Positions 27,473 to 34,648 of a DNA stretch of 64,000 nucleotides are shown one piece after another. The stretch comes from JACJXW01 sp964418125 (GTDB lineage: Bacteria > Bacteroidota > Bacteroidia > Chitinophagales > Saprospiraceae): NCBI GenBank assembly GCA_964418125.1, contig CAYQKY010000023.1, positions 1-64,000 of the forward strand. Reading direction: 5' to 3'. The translations under genes were made by a program, and so were the position numbers. The number at the start of each line of letters is the position of its first letter. Position 1 is the first letter of the stretch. The notes under the pieces were generated by a model, which was not told where the DNA came from, did not search any database, and saw nothing but the letters and a program-made list of their open reading frames with translations.

Positions 27473-28603
27473 TCAAACCTGCCTTTTCCATCCCTGGTGT
27501 ATGGCTCCACCGATAGCCGGGCGAGACGCATTGGTAACCGAGGGCAGGCAATTCGGGATGTTGGTTATGCGAAGTACCCCCATCAGGGCCATGAGCGCCG
27601 CCTCTTTGAAGGCGGCGGCTTCCGGGGAGGGCACCTCTATTACTAAGGAACAAATTTTTTCACATTCCTCCCTGATGCATTGCATCAAAAATGTATTGAA
27701 GGCTCCTCCGCCGGTAGCCATCATCCGCAGGGGGCGGCCAGGGCTGCCTTCCTTTTTCAGTATCTCTTTCAGGTCGGAAGCGATCTGCCGGCCGGCCTGT
27801 ACACAGGCGGTGTGCAACTTATCTTCTATAGAACCTTCATATTTCAGATAGGGGGCCACCATAGCCTCGCGGACCCAGTCGTTGCCGAGCGATTTGGGGT
27901 AAGGCTTTTTGAAAAAATCGAGCTTTTCCATAGCTGCCAGCAAGCCGGGCAGCAGCCTGCCGCGGGCGGCCAGTTGGCCGCCGTCATCGTAGGGCAGCCC
28001 CCGCCGGGCAGCCAGGGCGTTGAGCACCTGGTTGGCCCCGATGTTGTCGAAGGCCACATAGCGGCCGGCGCCCTTATAGGTCATATTGGCAATACCGCCC
28101 AGGTTGAGCATAAGGTCGTATTCGGGGAACAGCAGTTTATCGGCAATGGGCGCCAGTGGGGCGCCCTGCCCGCCCATGGCTACATCCTGCATCCGGAAAT
28201 TGTCAATTACAGGATAACCGGTGATGGCGGCAATGGCAGCACCGTCTCCGATCTGAAGGGTCATGCCCTGTTCCGGAAAATGAAATATTGTATGCCCGTG
28301 AGAGGCAATTAGGGCAGGTTCAACCCGGTGCTTTTCCAGAAAGCGGTTGACGAGCTCTCCCAGATAGCGGCCAAACTGAGCGTGAGCGAGGGCCAGGTCC
28401 AGTGCGCTGCTTTCCGGCAGGCTTATCAGGCGCTGCTTCCATTCTTCGCTGAAGGGCAGGGCCTCGGCTGCTGTCATAGACCATGCTCTGACCGTGGCGC
28501 CTTCATCCCCGTGGGCCAGCGAAAACTGGCAACAGGCAATGTCCAACCCGTCGAGAGAACTTCCCGACATCAGCCCGAGGGCGTGATATTCCTGTTGTGG
28601 CAT
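27473..28603 (-). CDS. anmK: Anhydro-N-acetylmuramic acid kinase
   Basis: Phosphorylates and opens 1,6-anhydro-MurNAc during cell-wall recycling. 376 residues, the usual AnmK length. Diagnostic blocks: GLMSGSSLDGLDIACC near the N-terminus, SHGHTIFHFPEQGMTLQIGDGAAIA, VIDNFRMQDVAMGGQGAPLAP, and MATGGGAFNTFL near the C-terminus. It starts 4 bp after the stop of the cytochrome c gene on the same strand, so the two form an operon. No MurQ etherase is visible in the window. Confidence 0.95.
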   Translation of the reverse strand: MPQQEYHALGLMSGSSLDGLDIACCQFSLAHGDEGATVRAWSMTAAEALPFSEEWKQRLISLPESSALDLALAHAQFGRYLGELVNRFLEKHRVEPALIASHGHTIFHFPEQGMTLQIGDGAAIAAITGYPVIDNFRMQDVAMGGQGAPLAPIADKLLFPEYDLMLNLGGIANMTYKGAGRYVAFDNIGANQVLNALAARRGLPYDDGGQLAARGRLLPGLLAAMEKLDFFKKPYPKSLGNDWVREAMVAPYLKYEGSIEDKLHTACVQAGRQIASDLKEILKKEGSPGRPLRMMATGGGAFNTFLMQCIREECEKICSLVIEVPSPEAAAFKEAALMALMGVLRITNIPNCLPSVTNASRPAIGGAIHQGWKRQV

Positions 28604-28607
28604 AGCG

Positions 28608-28940
28608 TTATTTTTCCCGTAAAGTGGCGATATATTCCGCTACGGCCCTGATCTCTTTCTTTTTGAGCAGGGATTCAAAAGGCGTCATGGCATTGCGCCC
28701 CCTCGTGATCACGGCGACCCGTTCTTCCAGGCCGAGCTGTGATTCGCGCAGGTTAAAAGCGCCTCCTCCTCCCATATCTCCGTAGAGGCCATGGCAGGTC
28801 ACGCAATATTGCTTATAGATCTTCTCTCCATCAGGCTTATCGGCGGAAGTGGCACTGGCGGCCAACCGCCCTTCCGTACCCGAGTTCCCACATGCCAGTA
28901 CCAAGGCGGCCAGCGCCAGGAAAAGGAACCATTGCTTCAT
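28608..28940 (-). CDS. Lipoprotein c-type cytochrome
   Basis: 110 residues: lipoprotein signal with LVLAC (Cys17), one haem site CVTCH (46-50) and a likely axial Met in GRNAMTPF (about residue 85). A small class I cytochrome tethered to a membrane, carrying electrons in the periplasm. Upstream partner of anmK by spacing only; no functional link to wall recycling is evident. Confidence 0.88.
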   Translation of the reverse strand: MKQWFLFLALAALVLACGNSGTEGRLAASATSADKPDGEKIYKQYCVTCHGLYGDMGGGGAFNLRESQLGLEERVAVITRGRNAMTPFESLLKKKEIRAVAEYIATLREK

Positions 28941-28998
28941 TTACTTGATGAATTATTACGATTTTTTGTATTGTCTTCGCACCGGCGGTTTGCCGCCG

Positions 28999-29006
28999 CA
29001 AATGTA
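28999..29006 (-). promoter_or_regulatory. Putative -7 promoter box for the cytochrome c/anmK operon
   Basis: Read on the minus strand this is TACATTTG, an exact TAnnTTTG match, 58 bp before the cytochrome start. The same octamer occurs before the sigma-factor gene near 46400. Confidence 0.6.
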
Positions 29007-29139
29007 CAACAAAAATGGAGGGGTAGGGTTTGAAGGCGGTTCACTCATCCTAAAAAACAGGCCGTCTGTATAATCAGTGGCAACAGGATGCCGTAAAAGT
29101 TGTTAAATTTTAAGACATTACTGAAAATTTTTTCACTTA

Positions 29140-29988
29140 ATGAGTAAAGGAAACAATATTAAAAATATGGGACAAGGTAAATTAATCACTACCGGGATCG
29201 TCGTTTTCGTAGCTTTGATTGCGATCCTCATCTTTTCTAATGCTACATTTCTGACCATCGAAGCCGGCGAGCGCGGCGTGCTTTTTAAACGCTTTGGCGG
29301 AGGCCTGGATAAGGAAAATATTTATAACCCCGGCTTTCACGTTATCGCTCCCTGGAACATCATGTACGTCTATGACATCCGGGAACAACAGGTCGACGAA
29401 GACATGTCCGTGCTTTCCAGCAACGGCCTGAACATCAAGGTGGACGTAACCGTGCGGGTCAACCCCAACTACGCTAATATCGGCGACCTGCACGAAAAAT
29501 TCGGCCCCCAGTATATCGAGCGCCTGGTACGGCCCGAGATCCGCTCCTCGGTCCGGGAAATGATCGGACAGTTCACTCCGGAGGAGCTGTACTCCACCAA
29601 GCGGAATGAAGTGCAGGCCCTGATACAGACGGACCTGGAAAAGAACCTGGGCAGCAACTTCGTTGACCTGAAAGCCACACTCATCCGTGACATCGCGCTG
29701 CCCGACAAGGTTCGGGAGGCGATCGAGACCAAGATCGAAGCGGAGCAGTCGGCCCTGAAATACGATTACATCCTGCAGCAGGAGCGCAAGGAAGCCGAGC
29801 GGAAGATCATCGAGGCGGAGGCCAAGGCCGAGTCCAACCGGATACTCAGCGCCAGCCTCACCGATAAGATCCTCCAGGATAAAGGCATCGAAGCTACCCT
29901 GGAGTTGGCCAAATCGGGCAACGCCAAGATCGTGATCGTCGGCGGTGAGGGCAGCAACGGCCTGCCGCTGATCCTCGGAGGCAATTAA
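29140..29988 (+). CDS. SPFH/prohibitin-family membrane protein
   Basis: 282 residues. One N-terminal TM helix (about 15-32, LITTGIVVFVALIAILIF) is followed by the band 7/SPFH domain: TIEAGERGVLFKRFGGG, YDIREQQVDEDM, VTVRVNP and IRSSVREMIGQFTPEELYS. A coiled coil follows (about 195-250, ERKEAERKIIEAEAKAESNR). Such proteins form large ring-like membrane assemblies that organise proteases or microdomains. An ATG at 29167 is an alternative start. The next gene encodes an HtrA-like protease, a suggestive neighbour, but a structured 334-bp gap separates them. Confidence 0.9.
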   Translation: MSKGNNIKNMGQGKLITTGIVVFVALIAILIFSNATFLTIEAGERGVLFKRFGGGLDKENIYNPGFHVIAPWNIMYVYDIREQQVDEDMSVLSSNGLNIKVDVTVRVNPNYANIGDLHEKFGPQYIERLVRPEIRSSVREMIGQFTPEELYSTKRNEVQALIQTDLEKNLGSNFVDLKATLIRDIALPDKVREAIETKIEAEQSALKYDYILQQERKEAERKIIEAEAKAESNRILSASLTDKILQDKGIEATLELAKSGNAKIVIVGGEGSNGLPLILGGN

Positions 29989-30322
29989 GGATGGTTTCAT
30001 GGGGTCACTGTTTCATGGCGCCATGGAACAGTGAACCTATGTGGGGGCTCCGGAAAGTCCAATGGAGCAATGGAGTAACGTAAAAGCCATATGCATATCT
30101 TCCTGGCAAGCAGGGCGTCACACATCACTCCATTTTTTCATGATTTCAACACTCCTGTCCTGCAGGGCTTTCCGGAGCGCCTTCACCCATGCACCAATAA
30201 ACCAATAAACCTTCCTCCCTGAACTTCTGTCTGCTCCTCCTGTCATTTTGTCGCAGATTCAATCCTGGTACTATTTTAGAGTACGCATTCCAGTATTCCC
30301 ATACCAATAAAATCACCAGCTA
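29989..30322. other. Gene-free structured region between SPFH and HtrA-like genes
   Basis: 334 bp. It holds a loopless 14-bp hairpin, CACTGTTTCATGGC/GCCATGGAACAGTG (30006-30033, one wobble). Farther on, GCTCCGGAAAG (30047-30057) pairs perfectly with CTTTCCGGAGC (30168-30178). Between those arms, AATGGAG and CTCCATT can also pair. The word accaataa is repeated in tandem at 30193-30208. A promoter-like TATTTTAG lies at 30272-30279. Confidence 0.6.
30272..30279 (+). promoter_or_regulatory. Possible promoter of the HtrA-like gene
   Basis: TATTTTAG resembles TAnnTTTG, with TTTG 21 bp upstream (30247-30250). The same longer word TATTTTAGAGTA recurs before the TPR lipoprotein near 60885. Confidence 0.4.
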
Positions 30323-31342
30323 ATGGTCCAATTTCTTTCAGATTATACCCCTGCGGAAACAGGCCCGGGGTACGCTTCGGGCCCCAACCCCGATGCCGAA
30401 TTGCTGGACGCCTACTCCCAAACGGTAGTCAGCGTTGCTCAGAAAGTCAGCGACTCGGTCGTGCAGATCAAAGTAGACAAGCCGGTAGGCAGGCAGGGCA
30501 GGCCCCGGACGGGACGCCCTTACGGAACCGGTTCGGGGTTCATCATTTCTTCTGACGGATACATCGTCACCAACAGCCATGTGGTCAATGGCGCACACAA
30601 TATCGAAGTAAACCTGCAGGATGGCCGGCATTTTACCGCCCGCCTGGTCGGTAATGACCCGGCCACGGACATTGCCGTGGTGCAGGTTAATGCCGATCAG
30701 CTTTCTGTCGCCCGTTTTGGTGATTCCGGAAGGCTTCAGGTAGGCCAGCTGGCAGTGGCCATCGGCAACCCCTATGGCTTTCAGTACTCCCTGACCGCAG
30801 GGGTGGTCAGCGCCCTGGGGCGCACCCTGCGTTCGGAAAGCGGCCGGCTCATCGATGATGTCATTCAGACCGACGCCGCCCTCAACCCGGGGAATTCGGG
30901 CGGCCCGCTGGTCGATTCCCATGGCCGGGTCATCGGGGTCAATACAGCGGTTATCCTGCCGGCCCAGGGGCTCTGTTTTGCCGTGGCGTCCAACCTGGCC
31001 GCCTACATCGTAGGCAAGCTGGTCATCGATGGAAAGGTCCGCCGCGGTTATATCGGCATCGCCGGCCAGATGATCCGCCTCAATGGCCAGCTCGTCAAAC
31101 GCTATCAGCTGGAAACCAATTCCGGCATACTGATCCAGCAGATCGAGCCGGACAGCCCTTCCTACAACTCTGAGCTGCGACAGGGCGATGTCGTCATCGG
31201 CTTCAATGGCAAAGCCGTCCACACTATCGATGACCTGCACCGCTTTCTGGATGAAAGCTCTATCAACAAGGCGCAGGAACTGCTGGTGCTGCGCAACCAC
31301 CGGAAAGAGCGGGTGGTGGTGATCCCGGCGGAGCTGGGATAA
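30323..31342 (+). CDS. HtrA/DegP-like S1C serine protease with PDZ domain, no signal peptide
   Basis: 339 residues. Trypsin-like fold with triad His86 (TNSHVV), Asp116 (TDIAVV) and Ser192 (NPGNSGGP). One PDZ domain at about 240-335 (GILIQQIEPDSPSYNSELRQGDVVIGFNG). Unlike most HtrA proteins it has neither signal peptide nor TM anchor: the protein opens MVQFLSDYTPAETGPG, and an in-frame TAA at 30308-30310 rules out a longer form. It may therefore act in the cytoplasm. It follows the SPFH gene on the same strand. Confidence 0.9.
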   Translation: MVQFLSDYTPAETGPGYASGPNPDAELLDAYSQTVVSVAQKVSDSVVQIKVDKPVGRQGRPRTGRPYGTGSGFIISSDGYIVTNSHVVNGAHNIEVNLQDGRHFTARLVGNDPATDIAVVQVNADQLSVARFGDSGRLQVGQLAVAIGNPYGFQYSLTAGVVSALGRTLRSESGRLIDDVIQTDAALNPGNSGGPLVDSHGRVIGVNTAVILPAQGLCFAVASNLAAYIVGKLVIDGKVRRGYIGIAGQMIRLNGQLVKRYQLETNSGILIQQIEPDSPSYNSELRQGDVVIGFNGKAVHTIDDLHRFLDESSINKAQELLVLRNHRKERVVVIPAELG

Positions 31343-31488
31343 AGCGGGAGCGCTGTTTCATTGGTATATGGCTCCATGATTTCACGGTTTCATGGGGGAA
31401 GCCAGGTGGCGCCTGTCAAACCATGAACCGATGCAACAACATTGTTACACCCCATGAAAATGGGGTTTACAAAAGCCCTTTTTTATTC

Positions 31489-31496
31489 TACCTTTG
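31489..31496 (+). promoter_or_regulatory. Bacteroidota -7 promoter box for a putative small RNA
   Basis: TACCTTTG is an exact TAnnTTTG match with TTTAC (31466-31470) 18 bp upstream. No open frame follows for about 250 bp, and a terminator-like hairpin lies about 75 bp downstream. Confidence 0.55.
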
Positions 31497-31502
31497 CCCC
31501 GT

Positions 31503-31607
31503 AAACTTACTAGATGCTAATTTCTTTTGTAGCAGCATGGCTGTTACATAAGGGGGAATCAAGGTGCGCCCGCCAGGAACTTAAGAACCTGGTGGGCGTA
31601 CGTCTTT
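31503..31607 (+). ncRNA. Candidate small RNA, unknown family
   Basis: The stretch starts just after a good -7 box and ends in a terminator-like hairpin. Hairpin 1: GTAGCAGC-ATG-GCTGTTAC (31529-31547, one wobble). Hairpin 2: GTGCGCCCGCCAGG (31564-31577) with CCTGGTGGGCGTAC (31588-31601), two wobbles, followed by the short T-tract GTCTTTC. Wobble-preserved stems and the absence of any open frame support an RNA. It does not match tRNA, SRP RNA or tmRNA signatures. It could instead be an untranslated leader of the flavoprotein gene. Confidence 0.45.
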
Positions 31608-31637
31608 CGGACGGGCCACTTTCAAGTGGCCTGTAAC
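31608..31637 (+). repeat. Copy 3 of the terminator-linked palindromic repeat
   Basis: CGGAC, then GGGCCACTT (31613-31621), loop TC, AAGTGGCCT (31624-31632), then GTAA. Stem of nine with one wobble at its base. Confidence 0.75.
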
Positions 31638-31743
31638 TTTAAATACAACCAGGATCATCGCCTACCTGCCCAAAACCAACCCGGGCACCAGATTTTCCGG
31701 AGCAGCGTTTGGGGTAATACGCCCCCTCTGTTATTTTTACAGC

Positions 31744-32982
31744 ATGATAAAAACTGACGCCTGTATTGTGGGGGCCGGCCCGGGTGGCGCAGCCACTGCC
31801 CTCAGGTTGAGTTACCTGGGTATACCCTCCGTGCTGATCGACAAAGCCGCTTTCCCGCGGGATAAGGTCTGCGGGGACGCCATCAGCGGTAAGGTGACCA
31901 CCCTGCTCAACCGGCTGGACCCCGATATCCTCCAACGCTTCACTCAACAATCGATTCAAACGGATGTATGGGGCATCCGCTTTGTCGCCCCCAACCGGAA
32001 AGAACTGGATATCCCTTTTCAACCCAACTATATACGGGACACAAGAACAGCCCCCGGGTATGTAGCCCGCCGCTTCGATTTTGATAACTTCCTGGTGGAC
32101 GAGGTACGCCGCCGGGAAAACATTCGGTTCTATGAAGGGGTGGCCGTGGAAGAATATGAGCGTACCGACAGCGGATGGATGATCTCAGGCGCCGGCGGAT
32201 CGATACAGGTAGAGGCGCGCATGCTCATCGTTGCCGACGGGGCGCATTCCGTTTTCAGCCGGAAGATTGCCGGCCTGGAAAAAGACCTTCGCCACCATGC
32301 CGGCGCTGTGCGCGCCTACTTCTCCAATGTGGAAGGGTTGGCCAAAGACAATTTCATCGAGCTGCATTTCATTCGTTCCATCGCTCCCGGATACTTCTGG
32401 ATCTTTCCTCTGCCCGGAGGGCATGCCAACGTAGGGTTGGGTATGCGCAGCGACATCCTGGGCCGGCGGAAGGTCAACCTGCGCAAGACGCTCTTCGAGG
32501 TGATCGAAGAACATCCCGTTTTGCGGGAGCGCTTTAAAAATGCCCGCCTGATCGGAGAAGTAAAGGGATACGGCCTGCCGCTGGGGTCCAAACGGCGGGC
32601 CATTTCCGGCAGTCATTACATGCTGGTCGGCGATGCGGGCCACCTGGTGGACCCGCTGACCGGTGAGGGCATCGGCAATGCTTTCTACAGCGGTTTCATC
32701 GCCGCCGAGCAACTGCAGCAATGCCTGGCGGCCAACGATTTTTCAGCGTCCGTTCTCAAAGCCTACGACCGGCGGGTGAACCGGGTGCTCGGTTCAGAGA
32801 TGCGCCTGAGCTACCGCCTGCAGAAGATGCTGGCCTATCCGCGGATGGCCAACCTGCTGGCCAATATCATCGCCGGCAACCAACGGGTTGTGGCCGTCCT
32901 GTCCGGAATGTACAATGACTTCTCCCTGCGGGAGCAACTGGTAAAGCCCTGGTTCTGGCTAAAGATGTTGAGAAGGCGGTGA
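31744..32982 (+). CDS. FAD-dependent oxidoreductase, geranylgeranyl reductase family
   Basis: 412 residues. N-terminal FAD motif GAGPGGAATALRL (about 10-22), then FPRDKVCGDAISG, the family's Cys-Gly-Asp block, and the second FAD motif GDAGHLVDPLTGEGIGNAFYSG (about 297-318). Members saturate isoprenoid double bonds or act as lipid or halogenase-type flavoenzymes. The substrate cannot be told. It stands alone between two terminator/repeat units. Confidence 0.88.
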   Translation: MIKTDACIVGAGPGGAATALRLSYLGIPSVLIDKAAFPRDKVCGDAISGKVTTLLNRLDPDILQRFTQQSIQTDVWGIRFVAPNRKELDIPFQPNYIRDTRTAPGYVARRFDFDNFLVDEVRRRENIRFYEGVAVEEYERTDSGWMISGAGGSIQVEARMLIVADGAHSVFSRKIAGLEKDLRHHAGAVRAYFSNVEGLAKDNFIELHFIRSIAPGYFWIFPLPGGHANVGLGMRSDILGRRKVNLRKTLFEVIEEHPVLRERFKNARLIGEVKGYGLPLGSKRRAISGSHYMLVGDAGHLVDPLTGEGIGNAFYSGFIAAEQLQQCLAANDFSASVLKAYDRRVNRVLGSEMRLSYRLQKMLAYPRMANLLANIIAGNQRVVAVLSGMYNDFSLREQLVKPWFWLKMLRRR

Positions 32983-33179
32983 GTGAGCGATAAAAAAATA
33001 TTTTTTCTATGTTTTTTATGAAACTTTTTGCAGAATATCGCCGTATACTATATTGCAATTGCTCTTAAGGATAATTTAACATTTTCCCGGGCAATAAAAA
33101 ACCGAATACAAAGGTTAAGTGAATAACAATTGTTTTTGACGTTGGCTTAAAGTTTCATAAACTAGTGAGTGTAAAGTTG

Positions 33180-33214
33180 CAGCCTTCGGCATCTGCCGGA
33201 GGCTGTTTTTTTTT
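33180..33214 (+). terminator. Rho-independent terminator
   Basis: CAGCCTTCGGC (33180-33190), loop ATCT, GCCGGAGGCTG (33195-33205), one wobble in 11 pairs, then nine T. The strongest T-tract in the window; repeat copy 4 follows it directly. Confidence 0.9.
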
Positions 33215-33236
33215 CGGTCATTTATGTGGCCCGTAA
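33213..33236 (+). repeat. Copy 4 of the terminator-linked palindromic repeat (short)
   Basis: TTCGGTCA, TTTATG, TGGCCCGTAA. The stem is reduced to five pairs, GGTCA (33216-33220) with TGGCC (33227-33231), including a wobble. The GTGGCCCGTAA end is unchanged. Confidence 0.6.
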
Positions 33237-33384
33237 TCAGGAAGAAGCGAAGAGGAGTCAACACTGTCTTCGCCTCCATACAGGCTCATAGTCTATTTTT
33301 AAACCCGATAGCCTACTCAGTTACCATTATTCCCCGTATTTTTCCGGACTTTTCAGGATTGCAGACTTTAAATCTTTTGCCGGT

Positions 33385-34398
33385 ATGAAATGGAACAGCT
33401 CCGCGGAGCAGATGCTTCGGCTGGACATTGGCCGTACCCCAAAGGGTACCATCCGTTACTATTGGTTGCACATCATCAACAATGGCATCGGCGAGCCGGT
33501 CCGTATTCCCATTATTGTCGCCCGGGGTGTAAAGGACGGGCCGGTGCTGGGCCTTACGGCGGCCATCCACGGCAACGAGCTCAACGGTATACCCGTCATA
33601 CAACGCCTCTTCCGGGAGATCGACGTGGAGCGGCTCCGCGGAACGGTGATCGGCGGCCTGGTGATGAACGTGCCGGGCCTGCTGCTGGAGCAGCGCAAGT
33701 TCAACGACGGGGCCGACCTCAACCGCATCGCCCCCGGCAATGAATCGGGCAGCCTCAGCGAGGTCTATATCTACCGCGTCGTGGACCGCATCCTGAAGCC
33801 CATGAATTACCTCATCGACCTGCATACCGCCAGCTTCGGGCGAGTCAACTCCTGGTACATCCGCGCCGATATGTCCACTCCAGAAACTGCACGTATGGCC
33901 CGCCTGCAGAACCCGGACATCATCCTCCACAACCCGCCCGGCGACGGCACCTTCCGCGGAGCGGCCAACAGCCTGGGTATCCACGCCATCACCCTCGAGC
34001 TGCGCGACCCGCACGTCTTCCAGTCCGGCGTCATCGAAGATGCTCTGCTCGGCATCCGCAACATCCTCTACGACCTCGACATGCTGGACGGAGAGATCCT
34101 CTGCCCCGCTACCCACACTACCCTCTGCGAACGCTCCTACTGGATGTACACCGACGAGGGCGGCATTCTGGAAGTGCTGCCCAGAGTTCGCGACGTCGTA
34201 CCCAAAGGCGCCCGCATCGCCGTGGTGCGCAACATCTTCGGCAAGGCCAGCCGCGAATACTTCGCCCCCGACGACGGCATCGTCATCGGCAAAAGCATCA
34301 GCCCCATCAACCAGACGGGCAGCCGCATCCTGCACCTGGGGGTCAACCCGCGGCAGATACCCTGCGTGACGGATGGGGATTGGGAAGTGTTCTTTTAG
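33385..34398 (+). CDS. Succinylglutamate desuccinylase/aspartoacylase-family zinc hydrolase
   Basis: 337 residues. Zinc ligands of the AstE/AspA branch of M14-like enzymes: His62 and Glu65 in IHGNELNG, and His147 in YLIDLHTAS. Substrate-side Asn/Arg residues are likely in FNDGADLNRIAPG. It would cleave an N-acyl amino acid or similar amide in the cytoplasm. No arginine-succinyl or ATP-grasp partner is next to it, so the substrate is open. The C-terminal 75 residues form the usual beta-rich domain. Confidence 0.87.
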   Translation: MKWNSSAEQMLRLDIGRTPKGTIRYYWLHIINNGIGEPVRIPIIVARGVKDGPVLGLTAAIHGNELNGIPVIQRLFREIDVERLRGTVIGGLVMNVPGLLLEQRKFNDGADLNRIAPGNESGSLSEVYIYRVVDRILKPMNYLIDLHTASFGRVNSWYIRADMSTPETARMARLQNPDIILHNPPGDGTFRGAANSLGIHAITLELRDPHVFQSGVIEDALLGIRNILYDLDMLDGEILCPATHTTLCERSYWMYTDEGGILEVLPRVRDVVPKGARIAVVRNIFGKASREYFAPDDGIVIGKSISPINQTGSRILHLGVNPRQIPCVTDGDWEVFF

Positions 34399-34478
34399 AA
34401 GCTGTTTAAATTGTTTTTCAAGATGCCGCCTTTGCGGGCGAGGGCATAGCCCTTCCCGAAAACGGCATTCCGTATCAA

Positions 34479-34510
34479 GTGAGCTGACAACTCTAAAGTT
34501 GTGAGCTCAC
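34479..34510 (+). terminator. Hairpin after the zinc-hydrolase gene
   Basis: GTGAGCTGACAACT (34479-34492), loop CTAA, AGTTGTGAGCTCAC (34497-34510), 13 of 14 paired. It lies 80 bp after the stop and has no T-tract, so terminator function is likely but not certain. Confidence 0.5.
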
Positions 34511-34648
34511 GGGCTGTTTGTATCCGGCCAAACCATAAAACCGGCCGCCTGATGAAGGCAAGCTGATATAAATTTCACCGTAAAACACGCATTCCCCGCC
34601 CGCTTTTCTTAACTTCATCCCGAAAGCTAAATACCCATTGTCCATACT

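Larger units (their letters stand above)
31343..31743. other. Gene-free region holding a promoter, a putative small RNA and repeat copy 3
   Basis: 401 bp. In order: scattered TTTCATGG/CCATGAA words (31367-31425), like those after the SPFH gene; a 7-bp hairpin ACCCCAT-GAAA-ATGGGGT (31449-31466) that may end the protease transcript; a TACCTTTG box (31489-31496); a roughly 100-nt structured stretch; repeat copy 3; and about 100 bp of leader to the flavoprotein gene. No protein-coding frame is credible. Confidence 0.6.
32983..33384. other. Gene-free region between flavoprotein and hydrolase genes
   Basis: 402 bp. The first 190 bp are strongly AT-rich, with poly-A/poly-T runs and no coding signal. 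A terminator (33180-33214) and repeat copy 4 follow, then about 145 bp of leader. A small RNA ending at this terminator is possible, because the terminator lies about 200 bp past the flavoprotein stop, but no exact promoter box was found. Confidence 0.5.

Noticed and set aside
31503..31607. SRP RNA or tmRNA
   Set aside because: The SRP tetraloop/symmetric-loop words and the tmRNA tRNA-like ends are absent; only hairpin architecture supports an RNA here.
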